64,000 bases of DNA, taken from NCBI RefSeq assembly GCF_018881595.1, contig NZ_JACVQA010000009.1:1-64000 (forward strand). The letters run 5' to 3'. The notes under the pieces were generated by a model that worked only from the letters and a program-made list of their open reading frames with translations, ran no database searches and was not told the DNA's origin. Source of the DNA: Polynucleobacter sp. UK-Gri1-W3 (GTDB taxonomy: Bacteria > Pseudomonadota > Gammaproteobacteria > Burkholderiales > Burkholderiaceae). The position numbers were made by a program, and so were the translations under genes. Below, one piece after another: positions 29,140-40,332 of this stretch (within the stretch, counting starts at the first letter, position 1; each line of letters starts with the position of its first letter).

Positions 29140-31263
29140 CTATACCTTAATTGGCAGTTCCCGAATGCGCTTGCCAGTTGACACAGCAATTGCATTTGCT
29201 AGAGCTGGCGCCACTAAAGGCACTCCAACCTCACCCAAACCGCCCGGCTTTTCTTGACTTGGTATCAAATGCACTTCAACTACGGGCACTTGATTTTGTC
29301 GCAAGCTAGGGTAGTTATTGAAGTTATTCTGCTGCACTCGACCATTCTCAATCGTAATCTCATTGCTCAGAGCTGCGCTCAGGCCATAAATAACACCGCC
29401 AGTCAGCTGCGCCCTTGCTTGGTCAGGATGCACAGTAATTCCACAATCAGAAACGAAGGTAATTTTCTTAACCTTGGTATCTTTAGCCGTAGGATCTAAC
29501 TCAAGTATGCAAGCAGAATAGGTGTCATAGCACTCCATCTGCGCAACCCCAAAACGCTTGCTGCCCGGAACGTATCCAGACTTTTTCACTGCCAACTCCA
29601 GGACAGCTTTTGCGCGCGGGTGTTTACCTAAAGATGCCATCCGATACGCCACAGGATCTTTGCCGGCAGCTTTAGCAGCCTCATCTACAAAACTCTCAAT
29701 TGCAAATGCATTAAGCGCATTACTGACGGAGCGCCAATAACCTACTCGAAGTCCAGTATCTGTAATCACATTGGTGATTTCTAGGTTGGGTATTTGGTAA
29801 GTAATATTGTTGGAGCCCTCAACCATGAATGGATCAAAACCATCCTTCACAAAACCAGGAAAGGCTCGTGCAGTCACTGATTGAGAAACCATTTTGGCCT
29901 TCAAAGAAGCTAACTGACCATTAGCATCCAAAACACCATCCACTTGATGAATACTCATTGGACGATAGAAGTCATGAGTAATGTCATCCTCCTTGGTCCA
30001 CAGCATCTTGACAGGCATTCCAGCGGCTTTAGAAATTTCTGCGGCTTGACGAATAAAGTCCAACTCCAACTTACGACCAAATCCACCACCCAGGAATGTT
30101 GTCTCAATTGTGACATCTTCTGGCTTCACGCCGGCTGCGGCTGCAGCCACTGCTTGACCGCCTTGCTGAAACTGAATGGGCCCAATAATTCTGCACTTTC
30201 CATTAGATACATCTGCAGAGCAGTTCACAGGCTCCATAGTGGAATGCGCTAAATACGGCAAAAAGTATTGGGCACTCAGCGGCTTTCCGCTAGCTACGTT
30301 TGCATTTGGATTACCTACAGTTTTAATCACCGCGCCTTTTTTAGATAAACCCTCTTCCAATGACTTTCGAACAACTGCATTGCTCAGGGTCGCATTAGCA
30401 CCTTCATTCCAGGTAATTTTGAGGGCATCCCTACCCTTGCGGGCGGCATAAAAATCTTTTGCTAAGACGGCAACACCATCAGAAATTTGTACAACTTTGA
30501 TTACCCCAGCTACCTTAAGTGCGGCTGAAGCATCAAACGCTGTTGGAGTACCTCCGATTACCGGGCACTGAGCTAAAGATGCAATCGCCATCCCTGGAAT
30601 CTTGACGTCAATTCCATAAACTGCTTTTCCAGCAACTTTACTAGGCGTATCGAGACGACGCATTGTTTCCTTGCCAATCACCATGAAATTCGCAGGTGAT
30701 TTCAATGCTGGTTTCTCTGGAAGCGGCAACTTAGCTGCGTCTGCGGCTAATTCACCATACGTGGCTGACTTCCCATTCGAATGCGTTACTTTGCCATTCA
30801 TTGCCTTGCAGTCGGCCGCGGCAACATTCCAACGTTGAGCGGCAGCCTGTACCAGGACGGCACGAGTTGCAGCACCAGCAGTTCTTAACTTATCAAAAGC
30901 TTCACGCACTGAAGTTGAGCCGCCAGTAATTTGACCGCCTAACATCGCATTGATATAAACAGGGGCTACTCCAGCAATCTCAACCTGAATCATTGATAGA
31001 GGCAAATTTAATTCCTCAGCTAGCAATGCTGGCAAAGAGGTATATACGTCTTGGCCCATTTCTGAGCGCGCACAAATTAATGTAATTTGATTGTTTGGGG
31101 TAATTTGTACCCAGGCATTTGCTAAAGCAGGTTTGCCTGCATCACCACTAGCAGCTTGGCTTGTTAAAGGAAGATGCATCCCAATAACTAATGCGCCAGT
31201 CAAAGCAGAACTTTGCTGAATAAACTGACGACGCCCAAGATTTTTTAAAGAATTATTTTGCAT
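29140..31263 (-). CDS. Molybdopterin-binding subunit of an isoquinoline 1-oxidoreductase-type hydroxylase
   Basis: Large subunit of an IorB-like molybdenum hydroxylase (xanthine oxidase family), 707 residues from ATG 31263. A twin-arginine signal, GRRQFIQQSSALTG then a hydrophobic run, implies folded export to the periplasm. Mo-cofactor contacts are suggested by GGGFGRKLELDF and CSADVSNGKCRI; GGLGEVGVPLVAPALANA near the end carries the conserved catalytic Glu of the family. Substrates in this group are N-heteroaromatics or aldehydes; which one is unknown here. It follows the iron-sulfur subunit by 13 bp. An upstream extension of the frame overlaps that gene and was not used. Confidence 0.88.
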   Translation of the reverse strand: MQNNSLKNLGRRQFIQQSSALTGALVIGMHLPLTSQAASGDAGKPALANAWVQITPNNQITLICARSEMGQDVYTSLPALLAEELNLPLSMIQVEIAGVAPVYINAMLGGQITGGSTSVREAFDKLRTAGAATRAVLVQAAAQRWNVAAADCKAMNGKVTHSNGKSATYGELAADAAKLPLPEKPALKSPANFMVIGKETMRRLDTPSKVAGKAVYGIDVKIPGMAIASLAQCPVIGGTPTAFDASAALKVAGVIKVVQISDGVAVLAKDFYAARKGRDALKITWNEGANATLSNAVVRKSLEEGLSKKGAVIKTVGNPNANVASGKPLSAQYFLPYLAHSTMEPVNCSADVSNGKCRIIGPIQFQQGGQAVAAAAAGVKPEDVTIETTFLGGGFGRKLELDFIRQAAEISKAAGMPVKMLWTKEDDITHDFYRPMSIHQVDGVLDANGQLASLKAKMVSQSVTARAFPGFVKDGFDPFMVEGSNNITYQIPNLEITNVITDTGLRVGYWRSVSNALNAFAIESFVDEAAKAAGKDPVAYRMASLGKHPRAKAVLELAVKKSGYVPGSKRFGVAQMECYDTYSACILELDPTAKDTKVKKITFVSDCGITVHPDQARAQLTGGVIYGLSAALSNEITIENGRVQQNNFNNYPSLRQNQVPVVEVHLIPSQEKPGGLGEVGVPLVAPALANAIAVSTGKRIRELPIKV

Positions 31264-31276
31264 TTTTCTTGATTCC

Positions 31277-31735
31277 CTATGCCAATTTATCTGCAGCGCG
31301 TTTGACTGCTTTTTCGATGCGAGAATAAGTTCCGCAACGGCAAATATTTCCACTCATGGCATTTTTAATATCATCGCTACTAGGCTGTTTTTTCTTTGCC
31401 AATAAATCAGCCGCAGACATCATTTGCCCAGTCTGGCAATACCCACACTGAGGGACATCAAACTCGATCCAAGCATCTTGAAGTGCTTTTCCAACTTTTG
31501 TAGCTAAACCCTCAAGAGTAGTCACCGACTTGCCGCCTGCAGCAGACACAGGGGTGGAGCAGGAACGAATAGCAGCGCCTTCTAAGTGAACGGTACATGC
31601 TCCACATAGTCCTGCGCCGCAGCCATACTTTGGACTGGTTACATCTAAATGGTCTCGTAAGACCCAGAGAATCGGTGTTTCAGGATCCCCATCAAAATTA
31701 ACAGCTTTGCCATTGAGAGTAAAAGACACGGCCAT
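31277..31735 (-). CDS. 2Fe-2S subunit of the molybdenum hydroxylase
   Basis: IorA-like electron-transfer subunit, 152 residues. The plant-type 2Fe-2S cluster is bound by C..C in YGCGAGLCGACTVH plus a later Cys (SCSTPV). The second cluster uses CGYCQTGQMM and GNICRCGTY. It passes electrons from the molybdopterin subunit (29140-31263), probably to a cytochrome, as no FAD subunit is present. No signal peptide, so it likely crosses the membrane piggy-backed on the Tat partner. Confidence 0.92.
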   Translation of the reverse strand: MAVSFTLNGKAVNFDGDPETPILWVLRDHLDVTSPKYGCGAGLCGACTVHLEGAAIRSCSTPVSAAGGKSVTTLEGLATKVGKALQDAWIEFDVPQCGYCQTGQMMSAADLLAKKKQPSSDDIKNAMSGNICRCGTYSRIEKAVKRAADKLA

Positions 31736-31851
31736 AACGCCCCCTTAGTTAGATTTGAAATGTTGAAAACAAGTTAATTGTTTTTATACCCACAAATCAT
31801 GACAGATTTACAGAAACTGAGGGGATTCTCGTGATTAGGGATTCCACCAAG

Positions 31852-31881
31852 AAAAATGGCCCAGAGTGATCTGAGCCATTT
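31852..31881 (-). terminator. Terminator of secA
   Basis: Bases 31854-31865 pair with 31870-31881 over 12 positions with one mismatch and a GTGA loop, followed on the minus strand by five T. It is 26 bp past the secA stop. It isolates secA from the molybdenum hydroxylase pair. Confidence 0.82.
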
Positions 31882-31906
31882 AAGCGCTATCAAATAAGCT
31901 CTTACC

Positions 31907-34672
31907 CTAAGCCAACGCGCCGCAGCAGTTCTTATATTTTTTACCGCTACCGCAAGTGCATGGATCGTTGCGACCCACCTTTGGGCCTGTACGCAGGGGT
32001 GCAGGCTGAATATCAATTGCAGCGCCACGGTCACCAGTTGACCCAGCTACTTCTTTCTCAGGATCAGCGTGCTGATACTGAACATCGGAAAGCTTTGCCA
32101 AATCATCGTTCATCGACTCCGAAGCCTGATCTAATTCATTGGCACTGCGAATCTGAACAGTCATGATGCTTTTCACAACATCGTTCTTAATAACGTTGAG
32201 TAATTCACCATACAACTCAAATGCTTCACGGCGATACTCTTGCTTAGGATCCTTCTGAGCATAACCGCGCAAGTGGATACCCTGACGCAGATGATCCAAG
32301 GCAGCCAAGTGCTCACGCCAATGACTATCTAAACTATATAAAAGTACTGAGCGCTCAAAGCCAGCAAAAGATTCGCGTCCGGAGAGGTCGACTTTAGCGT
32401 CGTAGGCTTCCTTAGCAGCTTGCAGAACCCGATCAATAATTTCTGCATCGTCAACGGTCTCAGCGCTTTCAACCCACCCTCTCAGGTCAATCGTAAGACC
32501 CCACTCGCTAGCTAGGGCATTTTCTAGCCCAACTAAGTCCCACTGCTCTTCCATAGATTCCAGGGGAACATATACAGAGCAAACGGAACGCAGAACATCT
32601 TCACGCAAATTGGCAATCAAGTCACCAATATCAGCACTTTCAAGTACTTCATTTCTAAGACGATAAGTCTCTTTGCGCTGATCATTGGCAACGTTGTCAT
32701 ATTCAAGCAATTGCTTACGAATATCAAAGTTACGACCTTCAACTTTGCGTTGGGCAGATTCAATCGAACGGGTAACCATTCCAGCTTCAATCGGCTCGCC
32801 ATCTGGCATCTTGAGTCGATCCATCACAGCGCGCAAACGGTCACCGGCAAAAATACGTAGGAGTGCATCGTCTAGCGAAAGATAGAAGCGAGAAGAGCCT
32901 GGATCACCCTGACGACCTGAACGACCTCTTAACTGGTTATCAATACGACGACTCTCGTGACGCTCTGTACCGATGATATGCAAACCACCAGCCACTAACA
33001 CTTGGTCATGAATGCTTTGCCACTCATCCTGCAGTTGCTTAATCTTGACCGCTTTTTCAGCATCAGAAAACGAACTATCAGCCTCAATTAAAGATGACTG
33101 CTTACCAACGTTGCCACCCAAAACAATATCGGTACCGCGACCCGCCATATTGGTAGCAATCGTAATCATCTTAGGACGGCCGGCTTGTGCAATGATTTCT
33201 GCCTCACGCTCGTGCTGCTTTGCATTTAAGACTTGGTGCGGTAACTTGCGTTTATCTAGTAAGCCAGCAATCAACTCAGAGTTTTCAATAGAAGTGGTGC
33301 CTACCAATACTGGCTGACCACGCTCAAAACAATCCTCGATATCTTTAATTACTGCGTCATAGCGTTCGCGAGAAGACTTATAAATCTGATCTTGCTTATC
33401 TTTTCTTTGGCTAATCCGATTTGGGGGAATCACAACAGTTTCTAAGTTGTAGATTTCTTTAAATTCATACGCCTCTGTATCGGCAGTACCAGTCATGCCG
33501 GCTAATTTGCCGTACATACGGAAGTAGTTTTGGAAGGTGATCGTTGCTAAAGTCTGATTCTCATTCTGAATCTGCACGCCTTCTTTTGCTTCTACAGCTT
33601 GATGCAATCCATCAGACCAACGACGACCTTGCATTAAACGGCCAGTAAATTCATCCACGATGATGACTTCGCCATTTTGAACCACATAATGTTGATCACG
33701 GTGATACAGGCAGTGCGCACGCAATGCTGCATATACATGGTGCATCAAAGTAATGTTTTGTGGCGCATAAAGAGAGTCGCCATCATTGAGCGCTCCCAAC
33801 TGAACCAAGATAGCCTCAGCTTTATCATGCCCTTGTTCGGTCAAATAAACCTGCTGAGATTTCTCATCCACCCAGTAGTCGCCCGGCTTCTCAACGCCAG
33901 TGCCATCAGCTTTCTCTTCACCAATTTGACGCTCTAAATGGGATGGCAGGGCATTAATCTTGACGTAAAGATCAGTGTGATCTTCTGCCTGGCCGGAGAT
34001 GATTAATGGTGTACGAGCCTCATCAATCAGAATGGAGTCAACTTCGTCAACGATTGCATAAGCCAAACCACGTTGTACGCGTTGATTCAAATCCTGAACC
34101 ATGTTGTCGCGCAAATAGTCAAAACCAAATTCGTTATTGGTGCCGTAAGTAATGTCAGCAGCATAAGCCGCTTGCTTGGTAGTGTGATCCATTTGAGATA
34201 AATTCACACCCACCTTCATACCCAAGAAGTTATACAACTTGGACATCCATTCGGCATCGCGCTGCGCTAAATAGTCATTGACAGTTACAACGTGCACACC
34301 TTTACCGGTCAAGGCATTTAAATAGACCGGAAGGGTTGCTGTTAATGTTTTTCCTTCACCAGTGCCCATCTCGGCAATCTTGCCTTGATGTAGGGCTAAT
34401 CCACCCAAAATCTGCGCATCAAAGTGGCGCATCTTCATAACGCGTGCGCTTGCCTCGCGGACTACCGCAAAAGCTTCTGCAGCGATGTCGTCCAAAGACT
34501 CTCCAGCAGCCAGGCGCGACTTGAATTCTGCAGTTTTTGCAGCAAGAGCGTCATCATCCAAAGATTGCAGGCTGGCTTCAAATGTGCCAACCTTAGCAAC
34601 GACTTTGCGATACTGTTTTAAGAGGCGGTCGTTACGACTGCCGACCAGGGTTTTAAGAAGACCGATTACCAT
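31907..34672 (-). CDS. secA: Preprotein translocase ATPase SecA
   Basis: This motor drives unfolded proteins through SecYEG. The N-terminus reads [16 protein letters not shown]. Walker A is [14 protein letters not shown], Walker [14 protein letters not shown], and the helicase motifs [14 protein letters not shown] and [18 protein letters not shown] are complete. The C-terminal zinc knuckle [13 protein letters not shown] binds SecB. 921 residues is normal. It is divergent from the dciA-like gene with the starts 55 bp apart. Confidence 0.98.
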   Translation of the reverse strand: MVIGLLKTLVGSRNDRLLKQYRKVVAKVGTFEASLQSLDDDALAAKTAEFKSRLAAGESLDDIAAEAFAVVREASARVMKMRHFDAQILGGLALHQGKIAEMGTGEGKTLTATLPVYLNALTGKGVHVVTVNDYLAQRDAEWMSKLYNFLGMKVGVNLSQMDHTTKQAAYAADITYGTNNEFGFDYLRDNMVQDLNQRVQRGLAYAIVDEVDSILIDEARTPLIISGQAEDHTDLYVKINALPSHLERQIGEEKADGTGVEKPGDYWVDEKSQQVYLTEQGHDKAEAILVQLGALNDGDSLYAPQNITLMHHVYAALRAHCLYHRDQHYVVQNGEVIIVDEFTGRLMQGRRWSDGLHQAVEAKEGVQIQNENQTLATITFQNYFRMYGKLAGMTGTADTEAYEFKEIYNLETVVIPPNRISQRKDKQDQIYKSSRERYDAVIKDIEDCFERGQPVLVGTTSIENSELIAGLLDKRKLPHQVLNAKQHEREAEIIAQAGRPKMITIATNMAGRGTDIVLGGNVGKQSSLIEADSSFSDAEKAVKIKQLQDEWQSIHDQVLVAGGLHIIGTERHESRRIDNQLRGRSGRQGDPGSSRFYLSLDDALLRIFAGDRLRAVMDRLKMPDGEPIEAGMVTRSIESAQRKVEGRNFDIRKQLLEYDNVANDQRKETYRLRNEVLESADIGDLIANLREDVLRSVCSVYVPLESMEEQWDLVGLENALASEWGLTIDLRGWVESAETVDDAEIIDRVLQAAKEAYDAKVDLSGRESFAGFERSVLLYSLDSHWREHLAALDHLRQGIHLRGYAQKDPKQEYRREAFELYGELLNVIKNDVVKSIMTVQIRSANELDQASESMNDDLAKLSDVQYQHADPEKEVAGSTGDRGAAIDIQPAPLRTGPKVGRNDPCTCGSGKKYKNCCGALA

Positions 34673-34726
34673 GGGATATTGAAGAAAATTAAGTCCTTGA
34701 GTTTATCACCCGTAACCCCATTTTTT

Positions 34727-35227
34727 ATGAACTTTGCCCCTAAACCATCTCGCAAGCACAAAGCCCACGACTGGATGGATTACCTACGAGAATCTGATGG
34801 GCTTGGGGGAATTTTGGCTAAAACCGAGGATCTGGCCAAACTCAAAAAGGTCATTAACTCAGCCTTAACAAAGCTTGAATTAGGCCATCTGAGCTCAAAA
34901 ATTGAAGCTGGATGGCGCTCTGGCTCGGAAGATGAGCTCTTTTTACTAGTGAATAGCGCCAGTATCGCAACCCGCTTACAACAAATATTACCTAGTTTAA
35001 TCAATGAGTTATCTAAATCTGGGCTGCCCTGTAAGACTATAAAAGTGCGGTTAAAGCCGGCTCCACCTGCCTGGGAAGTAAAGCCCCGCACAGACACTCA
35101 ACGTGAGAGGCCAAAGGGCCTTAATGAGGTTGCTAAAAAATCTTGGGAGTCTTTATTGGAGAAGTTAGGGCCAGATTCAGGCTTGCGCTCATCTATCGAA
35201 AAGCTACTCAAAAACAAACCAAAGTAG
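34727..35227 (+). CDS. DciA-like protein (DUF721)
   Basis: A small basic protein of 166 residues. It matches DUF721/DciA, the ancestral loader of the replicative helicase DnaB, in its LAKLKKVINSALTKLELGHLSSKIEAGW segment (shown by parts: LAKLKKVINSALT and LSSKIEAGW) and in LFLLVNSASIATRLQQILP. ATG 34727 is chosen because it gives a start close to the family's. A TTG at 34679 would add 16 residues. Neither has a strong Shine-Dalgarno. It sits between secA and lpxC, the usual betaproteobacterial spot for this gene. Confidence 0.75.
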   Translation: MNFAPKPSRKHKAHDWMDYLRESDGLGGILAKTEDLAKLKKVINSALTKLELGHLSSKIEAGWRSGSEDELFLLVNSASIATRLQQILPSLINELSKSGLPCKTIKVRLKPAPPAWEVKPRTDTQRERPKGLNEVAKKSWESLLEKLGPDSGLRSSIEKLLKNKPK

Positions 35228-35258
35228 CTAAAAAGCACCTCAGCCCGCTCAGCACCCC

Positions 35259-36173
35259 TTAGAAAAAGAGGGGTTGGCTTTCCTGGGAATACGCTCCCGG
35301 AGCCTTATTTTCAGCAAAAGAGCTGATTTCATAAGAACTTGGGTCTTCCAAAAGCTTACGTAAAAGTGCGTTGTTGAGAGCATGTCCTGACTTCTCAGCT
35401 ACATAAGCTCCAACAATAGGATGCCCAATGAGATAAAGATCGCCGATTGCATCCAAAATTTTGTGGCGCACAAATTCATCTTCATAACGAAGCTCTTCGT
35501 TATTCAAAATTCGATGCTCATCTAAAACAATTGCATTGTCTAAACTGCCGCCACGCGCTAAACCCATTTCGCGTAAAGCTTCTACTTCATGCGCAAAACC
35601 AAAAGTACGCGCACGACCAATTTCACTGCGGTATCCCTGCTCAGCGAAATCCACTACAAAACGTTGACCGGTTTTATCAACTGCTGGATGCTTGAAATCA
35701 ATCGTGAAATCTAATTTAAATCCAAAGAATGGCTCTAAGCGTGCAAGCTTGTCACCCTCACGAACCTCTACTGGTTTTTTAATCACAACAAATTGACGTG
35801 GTGCATCTTGTTCTGCAATACCAGCAGATTCAATTAAGAATAAAAAAGAGGCTGCACTTCCATCCATGATGGGTACTTCTTCGCCATCAAGCTCAATGAA
35901 TAAATTATCTAGACCAAGACCAGCGCAGGCTGAAAGCAGATGCTCCACCGTCGAAACACGAACGCCATCTTTTTGAATAACCGAGGCAAGCCTGGTATCG
36001 CATACAGCTAAAGCAGTTGCAGGCACAACAGCTTGCTCAGACGTATCCACCCTAACAAACTGAACCCCTGAATTTACTGGTGCAGGCTTAATAGAAATCG
36101 TCACCTTACGACCAGAATGCAAGCCAATCCCCACGGTCTTAACCGGAGTGGCGATAGTGCGTTGCTTCATCAT
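35259..36173 (-). CDS. lpxC: UDP-3-O-acyl-N-acetylglucosamine deacetylase
   Basis: This zinc enzyme commits lipid A synthesis. The zinc ligands are H in [15 protein letters not shown] and the H..D pair in [14 protein letters not shown]; the catalytic Glu is in [33 protein letters not shown] closes the site. 304 residues is normal. It is at the downstream end of the dcw region (minus strand), after the peroxiredoxin by 47 bp, as in many proteobacteria. Convergent with the DciA-like gene. Confidence 0.97.
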   Translation of the reverse strand: MMKQRTIATPVKTVGIGLHSGRKVTISIKPAPVNSGVQFVRVDTSEQAVVPATALAVCDTRLASVIQKDGVRVSTVEHLLSACAGLGLDNLFIELDGEEVPIMDGSAASFLFLIESAGIAEQDAPRQFVVIKKPVEVREGDKLARLEPFFGFKLDFTIDFKHPAVDKTGQRFVVDFAEQGYRSEIGRARTFGFAHEVEALREMGLARGGSLDNAIVLDEHRILNNEELRYEDEFVRHKILDAIGDLYLIGHPIVGAYVAEKSGHALNNALLRKLLEDPSSYEISSFAENKAPGAYSQESQPLFF

Positions 36174-36220
36174 ATTTGAGTATTTAAATTCAGGGGGTAT
36201 TCGTTATATAAAAATTTGAA

Positions 36221-36721
36221 TTACAGCTTTTTCAGCATCGAAGCCGCATCGCTAACTTCAAACTTACCAGGAGCTTCGCGATCTAATGACTTCACTACAC
36301 CATCCTCAATAATCATGGCATAACGATCAGAGCGTACGCCCAGTCCTCGTGAAATTAAATCCAACTCCAAGCCAAGCTTTTTAGTGAACTCAGCACTACC
36401 ATCGCCCAACATGCGGATCTTTTTACCCACATTTAGATCGCGTCCCCATGCACCCATGACAAATGGGTCGTTTACGGAAACACACCAAATTTCATCAACG
36501 CCCTTGGCTTTAATCGCATCGTAGTGCTCAACATAACCAGGTACGTGTTTTGCAGAACAAGTCGGTGTAAATGCGCCAGGCAATGCAAACAACACAATCT
36601 TTTTTCCTGCAGCTAGCTTTTCAACTTCAAAAGCATTTGGCCCCAAAGAACAGCCTTCGCTCTCTTCATTCATAAACTCATAAAGAGTAGCGTTAGGTAA
36701 TTTTTGTCCAACTTCAATCAT
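36221..36721 (-). CDS. Peroxiredoxin, Prx5 type
   Basis: A thiol peroxidase of 166 residues that reduces hydroperoxides using glutaredoxin or thioredoxin. The peroxidatic Cys is in PGAFTPTCSAKHVPGY, and the conserved Arg is near RGLGVRSDRYAM. Dimer-type Prx5 family by the FTPTCS context. It lies between ftsZ and lpxC, after a 112-bp gap that contains the hairpin at 36752-36802. Confidence 0.93.
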   Translation of the reverse strand: MIEVGQKLPNATLYEFMNEESEGCSLGPNAFEVEKLAAGKKIVLFALPGAFTPTCSAKHVPGYVEHYDAIKAKGVDEIWCVSVNDPFVMGAWGRDLNVGKKIRMLGDGSAEFTKKLGLELDLISRGLGVRSDRYAMIIEDGVVKSLDREAPGKFEVSDAASMLKKL

Positions 36722-36751
36722 GACATCTCCAATAAATAATTGTTAGTAAGC

Positions 36752-36802
36752 ATGCCAACGCAAGCGCAGGATTCGTCGTCCGGAGGGGCGCCGCGCTGGC
36801 AT
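36752..36802 (-). other. GC-rich hairpin between ftsZ and the peroxiredoxin gene
   Basis: Arms 36752-36761 (ATGCCAACGC) and 36793-36802 pair over 10 positions; the one mismatch is a G-U pair in minus-strand RNA. Inside, 64-67 and 88-91 pair again after a small bulge. There is no T-run on either side, so it is not a classic terminator. It could end or stabilise the dcw transcript. Confidence 0.5.
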
Positions 36803-36833
36803 TTTGCAATCACCTATTGTATTAAGCGGCTAA

Positions 36834-38174
36834 TTAATCTGCTTGCTTACGTAAAAAGGCTGGAATTTCATAATAATCAGCCCCTTTATCCAGCATGGAT
36901 TTCGCTTGAGGAGAACTATCTGCGCCTAATGTAGGCGCAGGAGTCGCTTCACGAGAGCTACGAAAAACACGTGGTAAATCATATTGACTGTAATCAACAC
37001 CAGTACTTGCGGATTGCGCTGCCACTGCTGGAGCACTTCCAGCACCTGTCATTGCTAAACCTGCGCTAGTACTTAAAGCAGAATCCAAACTTACTCTGCT
37101 AATTGCTGCTGATGCGCTAGCAGGAGCAAAGCTATTGAGATCAGCCATTGTTGGCATTGCATCATGAGTACCTGTTGCCTGTCTCCAAACAACTTCAGGC
37201 TGGTTATTTTTACGAGCTTGTGGATTATTCAAACCAGTAGCAACAACAGTCACACGCAGTGCATCGCCCAAACTCTCGTCATACACAGTACCAAAAATAA
37301 CAGTTGCATCATCGGCAGCATAACCACGAATTGCAGCCATGACTTCACGAGTCTCGGACAACTTTAACGAACGACTAGCAGTAATATTCACCAATACACC
37401 GCGTGCGCCTGATAAATCAACACCTTCGAGCAATGGTGAAGCAACTGCAGCTTCAGCAGCCAAACGAGCACGATCCATGCCAGAAACAGTTGCTGTTCCC
37501 ATCATGGCCTTGCCTTGTTCACCCATGACTGTCTTTACGTCTTCAAAGTCAACGTTAATCAAACCTTGAACATTAATGATTTCTGCAATACCTGAAACAG
37601 CGTTATGCAATACATCATCAGCACAAGCAAATGCTTTATCAAACTCAGCGTCTTCACCCATGACTTCAAAGAGCTTTTCGTTCAGCACAACAATTAATGA
37701 ATCTACATAAGATTCGAGTTCAGCAGCGCCATTCTCTGCAACCTTCAAGCGCTTTACACCCTCAAAATCAAATGGTTTGCTAATCACGCCAACAGTCAAG
37801 ATACCCATTTCTTTAGCTACTTGAGCTACGATTGGAGCTGCACCAGTTCCAGTACCGCCACCCATACCAGCAGTAATAAACACCATATGTGCGCCTTGTA
37901 ATGTATCGGCAATACGAGCACGAGCCTCTTCGGCTGAAGCTGCACCAATTTCTGGTTTTGCTCCTGCACCTAATCCGCTAGAGCCCAGTTGCAAATTCAC
38001 AGATGCCTCAGAGCGCTGTAAAGCGCCAGCATCGGTGTTCATGCAAATAAACTCTACGCCATTAACACCGCGACGGATCATATGCTGGACAGCATTACCA
38101 CCAGCGCCACCGACTCCAACCACTTTAATGATGGTTTTGCCAGCTGTTTCTTGATCTAACATTTCAAATTCCAT
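36834..38174 (-). CDS. ftsZ: Cell division GTPase FtsZ
   Basis: The tubulin homologue that forms the Z-ring, 446 residues. The tubulin signature [14 protein letters not shown] and the T7 loop region ([11 protein letters not shown]) are intact, and a Ser/Ala-rich linker leads to the C-terminal peptide [14 protein letters not shown] that binds FtsA, ZapD and ZipA-like partners. The start ATG 38174 is well supported by AGGAGGG about 5 bases upstream; this makes MEFEML the N-terminus. Last gene of the dcw cluster. Confidence 0.98.
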   Translation of the reverse strand: MEFEMLDQETAGKTIIKVVGVGGAGGNAVQHMIRRGVNGVEFICMNTDAGALQRSEASVNLQLGSSGLGAGAKPEIGAASAEEARARIADTLQGAHMVFITAGMGGGTGTGAAPIVAQVAKEMGILTVGVISKPFDFEGVKRLKVAENGAAELESYVDSLIVVLNEKLFEVMGEDAEFDKAFACADDVLHNAVSGIAEIINVQGLINVDFEDVKTVMGEQGKAMMGTATVSGMDRARLAAEAAVASPLLEGVDLSGARGVLVNITASRSLKLSETREVMAAIRGYAADDATVIFGTVYDESLGDALRVTVVATGLNNPQARKNNQPEVVWRQATGTHDAMPTMADLNSFAPASASAAISRVSLDSALSTSAGLAMTGAGSAPAVAAQSASTGVDYSQYDLPRVFRSSREATPAPTLGADSSPQAKSMLDKGADYYEIPAFLRKQAD

Positions 38175-38235
38175 ATACCCTCCTAGGTAAATACGTACTA
38201 CGTTGACGACGACGAGAAAAAACTAAAAAAAATAC

Positions 38236-39465
38236 TTAAAAATTACCCGCAAACCATTCCTTCATGCGCGAGATAACACCTTGCAGCGCGCCTGACTGAG
38301 AAACTCGACGACCGCGCAATAACTGCGCCTGGCCTTCCATTAGCAAACCAATGCTGGTCGCATATCTGGGACTACGTAAAACTTCATGCAGATGTCCACG
38401 GTACTCAGGCGTACCAATACGCGCTGGCCGCAAGAAAACTTGCTCGGCTAACTCGACCATGCCAGGCATCAGCGCAGTGCCGCCAGTTAAAACAATTCCA
38501 GAAGAAACCATGTCTTCATAACCAGAGTCACGAACTACACCTCTTACTAAAGTAAATAACTCTTCCACTCGCGGTTCAATGACTGCTGCCAGAGCCTGTT
38601 TAGACATAGGACGCGGCTCACGATCGCCAACACCAGGAACATCGATCATCGCAGTTGGATCAGCCATCTCTTGACGGGCAATACCATGTGCAATCTTCAA
38701 GTCCTCAGCATCAATCGTTGGAGTACGTAATGCCATCGCAATGTCATTGGTAATTTGATCACCAGCAATTGGAATAACCGCTGTATGGCGAATAGAGCCC
38801 TGACAATAAATTGCAATATCCGTTGTACCGCCACCAATATCTACCAATACGACGCCAAGCTCTTTTTCATCTTCAGTTAACACTGCCAAACTTGAAGCTA
38901 AAGGCTGCAATATCAAGTCGTTTACTTCGAGACCACATCGACGCACACACTTCACAATATTTTGTGCCGCACTCACGGCGCCGGTAACAATATGCACCTT
39001 CACCTCTAAACGTAAACCACTCATACCAATTGGCTCACGAACATCTTCTTGGCCATCAATGATGAATTCTTGAACAAGAATGTGTAGAATCTGCTGATCT
39101 GTTGGAATATTGATTGCTTTTGCCGTCTCTAGAACACGCTCCACATCTCCAGAGCCAACTTCTTTATCGCGAATGGCAACCATGCCACTCGAGTTAAAGC
39201 TCACAATGTGGTTACCTGCAATACCTGTAAATACCTGTACGATCTGGCGATCAGCCATTACCTCAGCCTCTTCAAGCGCCTTCTGAATCGACTGAACAGT
39301 TGCCTCAATATTGACTACAACACCCTTCTTCAGCCCTTTGGATGCAGTTTGACCCACGCCAACTACATTGAATTGACCATCAGGAGCTAATTCAGCAACC
39401 AAGGCAACGACCTTGGAAGTTCCAATATCCAAACCAACCAAAATATCGCGATTGTCTTTACTCAT
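38236..39465 (-). CDS. ftsA: Cell division protein FtsA
   Basis: Actin-like membrane tether of FtsZ, about 409 residues. Phosphate-1 loop GLDIGTSKVVALVAE, phosphate-2 VLVDIGGGTTDIAIY and the adenosine loop VLTGGTALMPGM are clear. The C-terminus MKEWFAGNF is the amphipathic membrane helix. ATG 39465 is chosen over one two codons upstream because GAGGA then lies 6 bases before it. It begins 10 bp after ftsQ. Confidence 0.96.
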   Translation of the reverse strand: MSKDNRDILVGLDIGTSKVVALVAELAPDGQFNVVGVGQTASKGLKKGVVVNIEATVQSIQKALEEAEVMADRQIVQVFTGIAGNHIVSFNSSGMVAIRDKEVGSGDVERVLETAKAINIPTDQQILHILVQEFIIDGQEDVREPIGMSGLRLEVKVHIVTGAVSAAQNIVKCVRRCGLEVNDLILQPLASSLAVLTEDEKELGVVLVDIGGGTTDIAIYCQGSIRHTAVIPIAGDQITNDIAMALRTPTIDAEDLKIAHGIARQEMADPTAMIDVPGVGDREPRPMSKQALAAVIEPRVEELFTLVRGVVRDSGYEDMVSSGIVLTGGTALMPGMVELAEQVFLRPARIGTPEYRGHLHEVLRSPRYATSIGLLMEGQAQLLRGRRVSQSGALQGVISRMKEWFAGNF

Positions 39466-39474
39466 TACCATTCC

Positions 39475-40332
39475 TCATTGCTTCAGCTCACTTTTTTTGC
39501 CATCTACTTCATTCTTTTTCAAACTTGCAGCAGCAAGATGAACTGCAAAACCATTTGCATATCGCAAATCAACTGCATCCACTCGATTCGCCCACTTCTC
39601 TTGAACTTGTGGCCAATACTTAAATAAGCGCGCCACACGCTCTTCCGTTAAATTTTTATCGGAGCTTTCTTCATCGCGTCCAAATTCGACCTTCATACCA
39701 TTGGAAAGCCTTACATGCCAGGCATAACGCTCAGTTAGTGCAAGACTGGTTACTTCAGCACCCCACGGCTTAAACCAGTTGTTGGCTTTTTCATAAAGGC
39801 TCATCACTTCTTTGCCGGCATCCGCAGGGCCGGAGAAGTCAACTAGACGGGCATCATCACCCACCTCAGAAACCCGACCCGTGAAAAGTTCACCATGAGT
39901 ATTCATGAGGGTATGGCTATCAGCCCCGCCCCAGGTACCAAAGGGCTTCTGCTCCTCAATGCTCACTACCAAGCCGTTTGGCCAGACGCGACGAACATTC
40001 GCATGTCTTACCCAAGGCATGCTTTCAAAGCCCCGCTTAACATCCTCCAAACGAACGCTAAAAAAATTACCTTGCACAGTTTCAAGTACTTGCTGTTTCA
40101 CAATAGGCTTATTAATGTGTTTCAAGGTTTGGCCGGCAACTGGTTCAATTTGAATTTGCTTCAATGCAAATACAGGGCGTTGACTTAACCAAACCAAAAT
40201 ACCAATCACCAGCATTACGATAAAGCAACGCATCATGAAACGGCTCAATTTCTCCATTCGCTGCGAATGATTCCAAAGTGGAGCCATCAACATCGAGAAA
40301 ATTTCACCGAAGCGATCCATGAAGTTGCTCAT
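39475..40332 (-). CDS. ftsQ: Cell division protein FtsQ
   Basis: Bitopic inner-membrane protein of the divisome core, about 285 residues. A basic cytoplasmic head is followed by a membrane helix (about residues 36-54, [13 protein letters not shown]). Next come the POTRA domain ([13 protein letters not shown]) and a beta domain with [23 protein letters not shown] and a Val-Asp-Leu-Arg-Tyr-Asn-like [18 protein letters not shown] 40332 overlaps the ddl stop as ATGA, with AAGGAG upstream. Confidence 0.95.
   Translation of the reverse strand: MSNFMDRFGEIFSMLMAPLWNHSQRMEKLSRFMMRCFIVMLVIGILVWLSQRPVFALKQIQIEPVAGQTLKHINKPIVKQQVLETVQGNFFSVRLEDVKRGFESMPWVRHANVRRVWPNGLVVSIEEQKPFGTWGGADSHTLMNTHGELFTGRVSEVGDDARLVDFSGPADAGKEVMSLYEKANNWFKPWGAEVTSLALTERYAWHVRLSNGMKVEFGRDEESSDKNLTEERVARLFKYWPQVQEKWANRVDAVDLRYANGFAVHLAAASLKKNEVDGKKSELKQ

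Noticed and set aside
31264..31353. 30-codon upstream extension of the molybdopterin subunit
   Set aside because: It overlaps the 2Fe-2S gene and would bury the Tat signal inside the protein.
35235..35275. Hairpin between the DciA-like gene and lpxC
   Set aside because: The ACCCCT/AGGGGT stem lies partly in lpxC codons and has no T-run on either side, so a terminator call is not supported.
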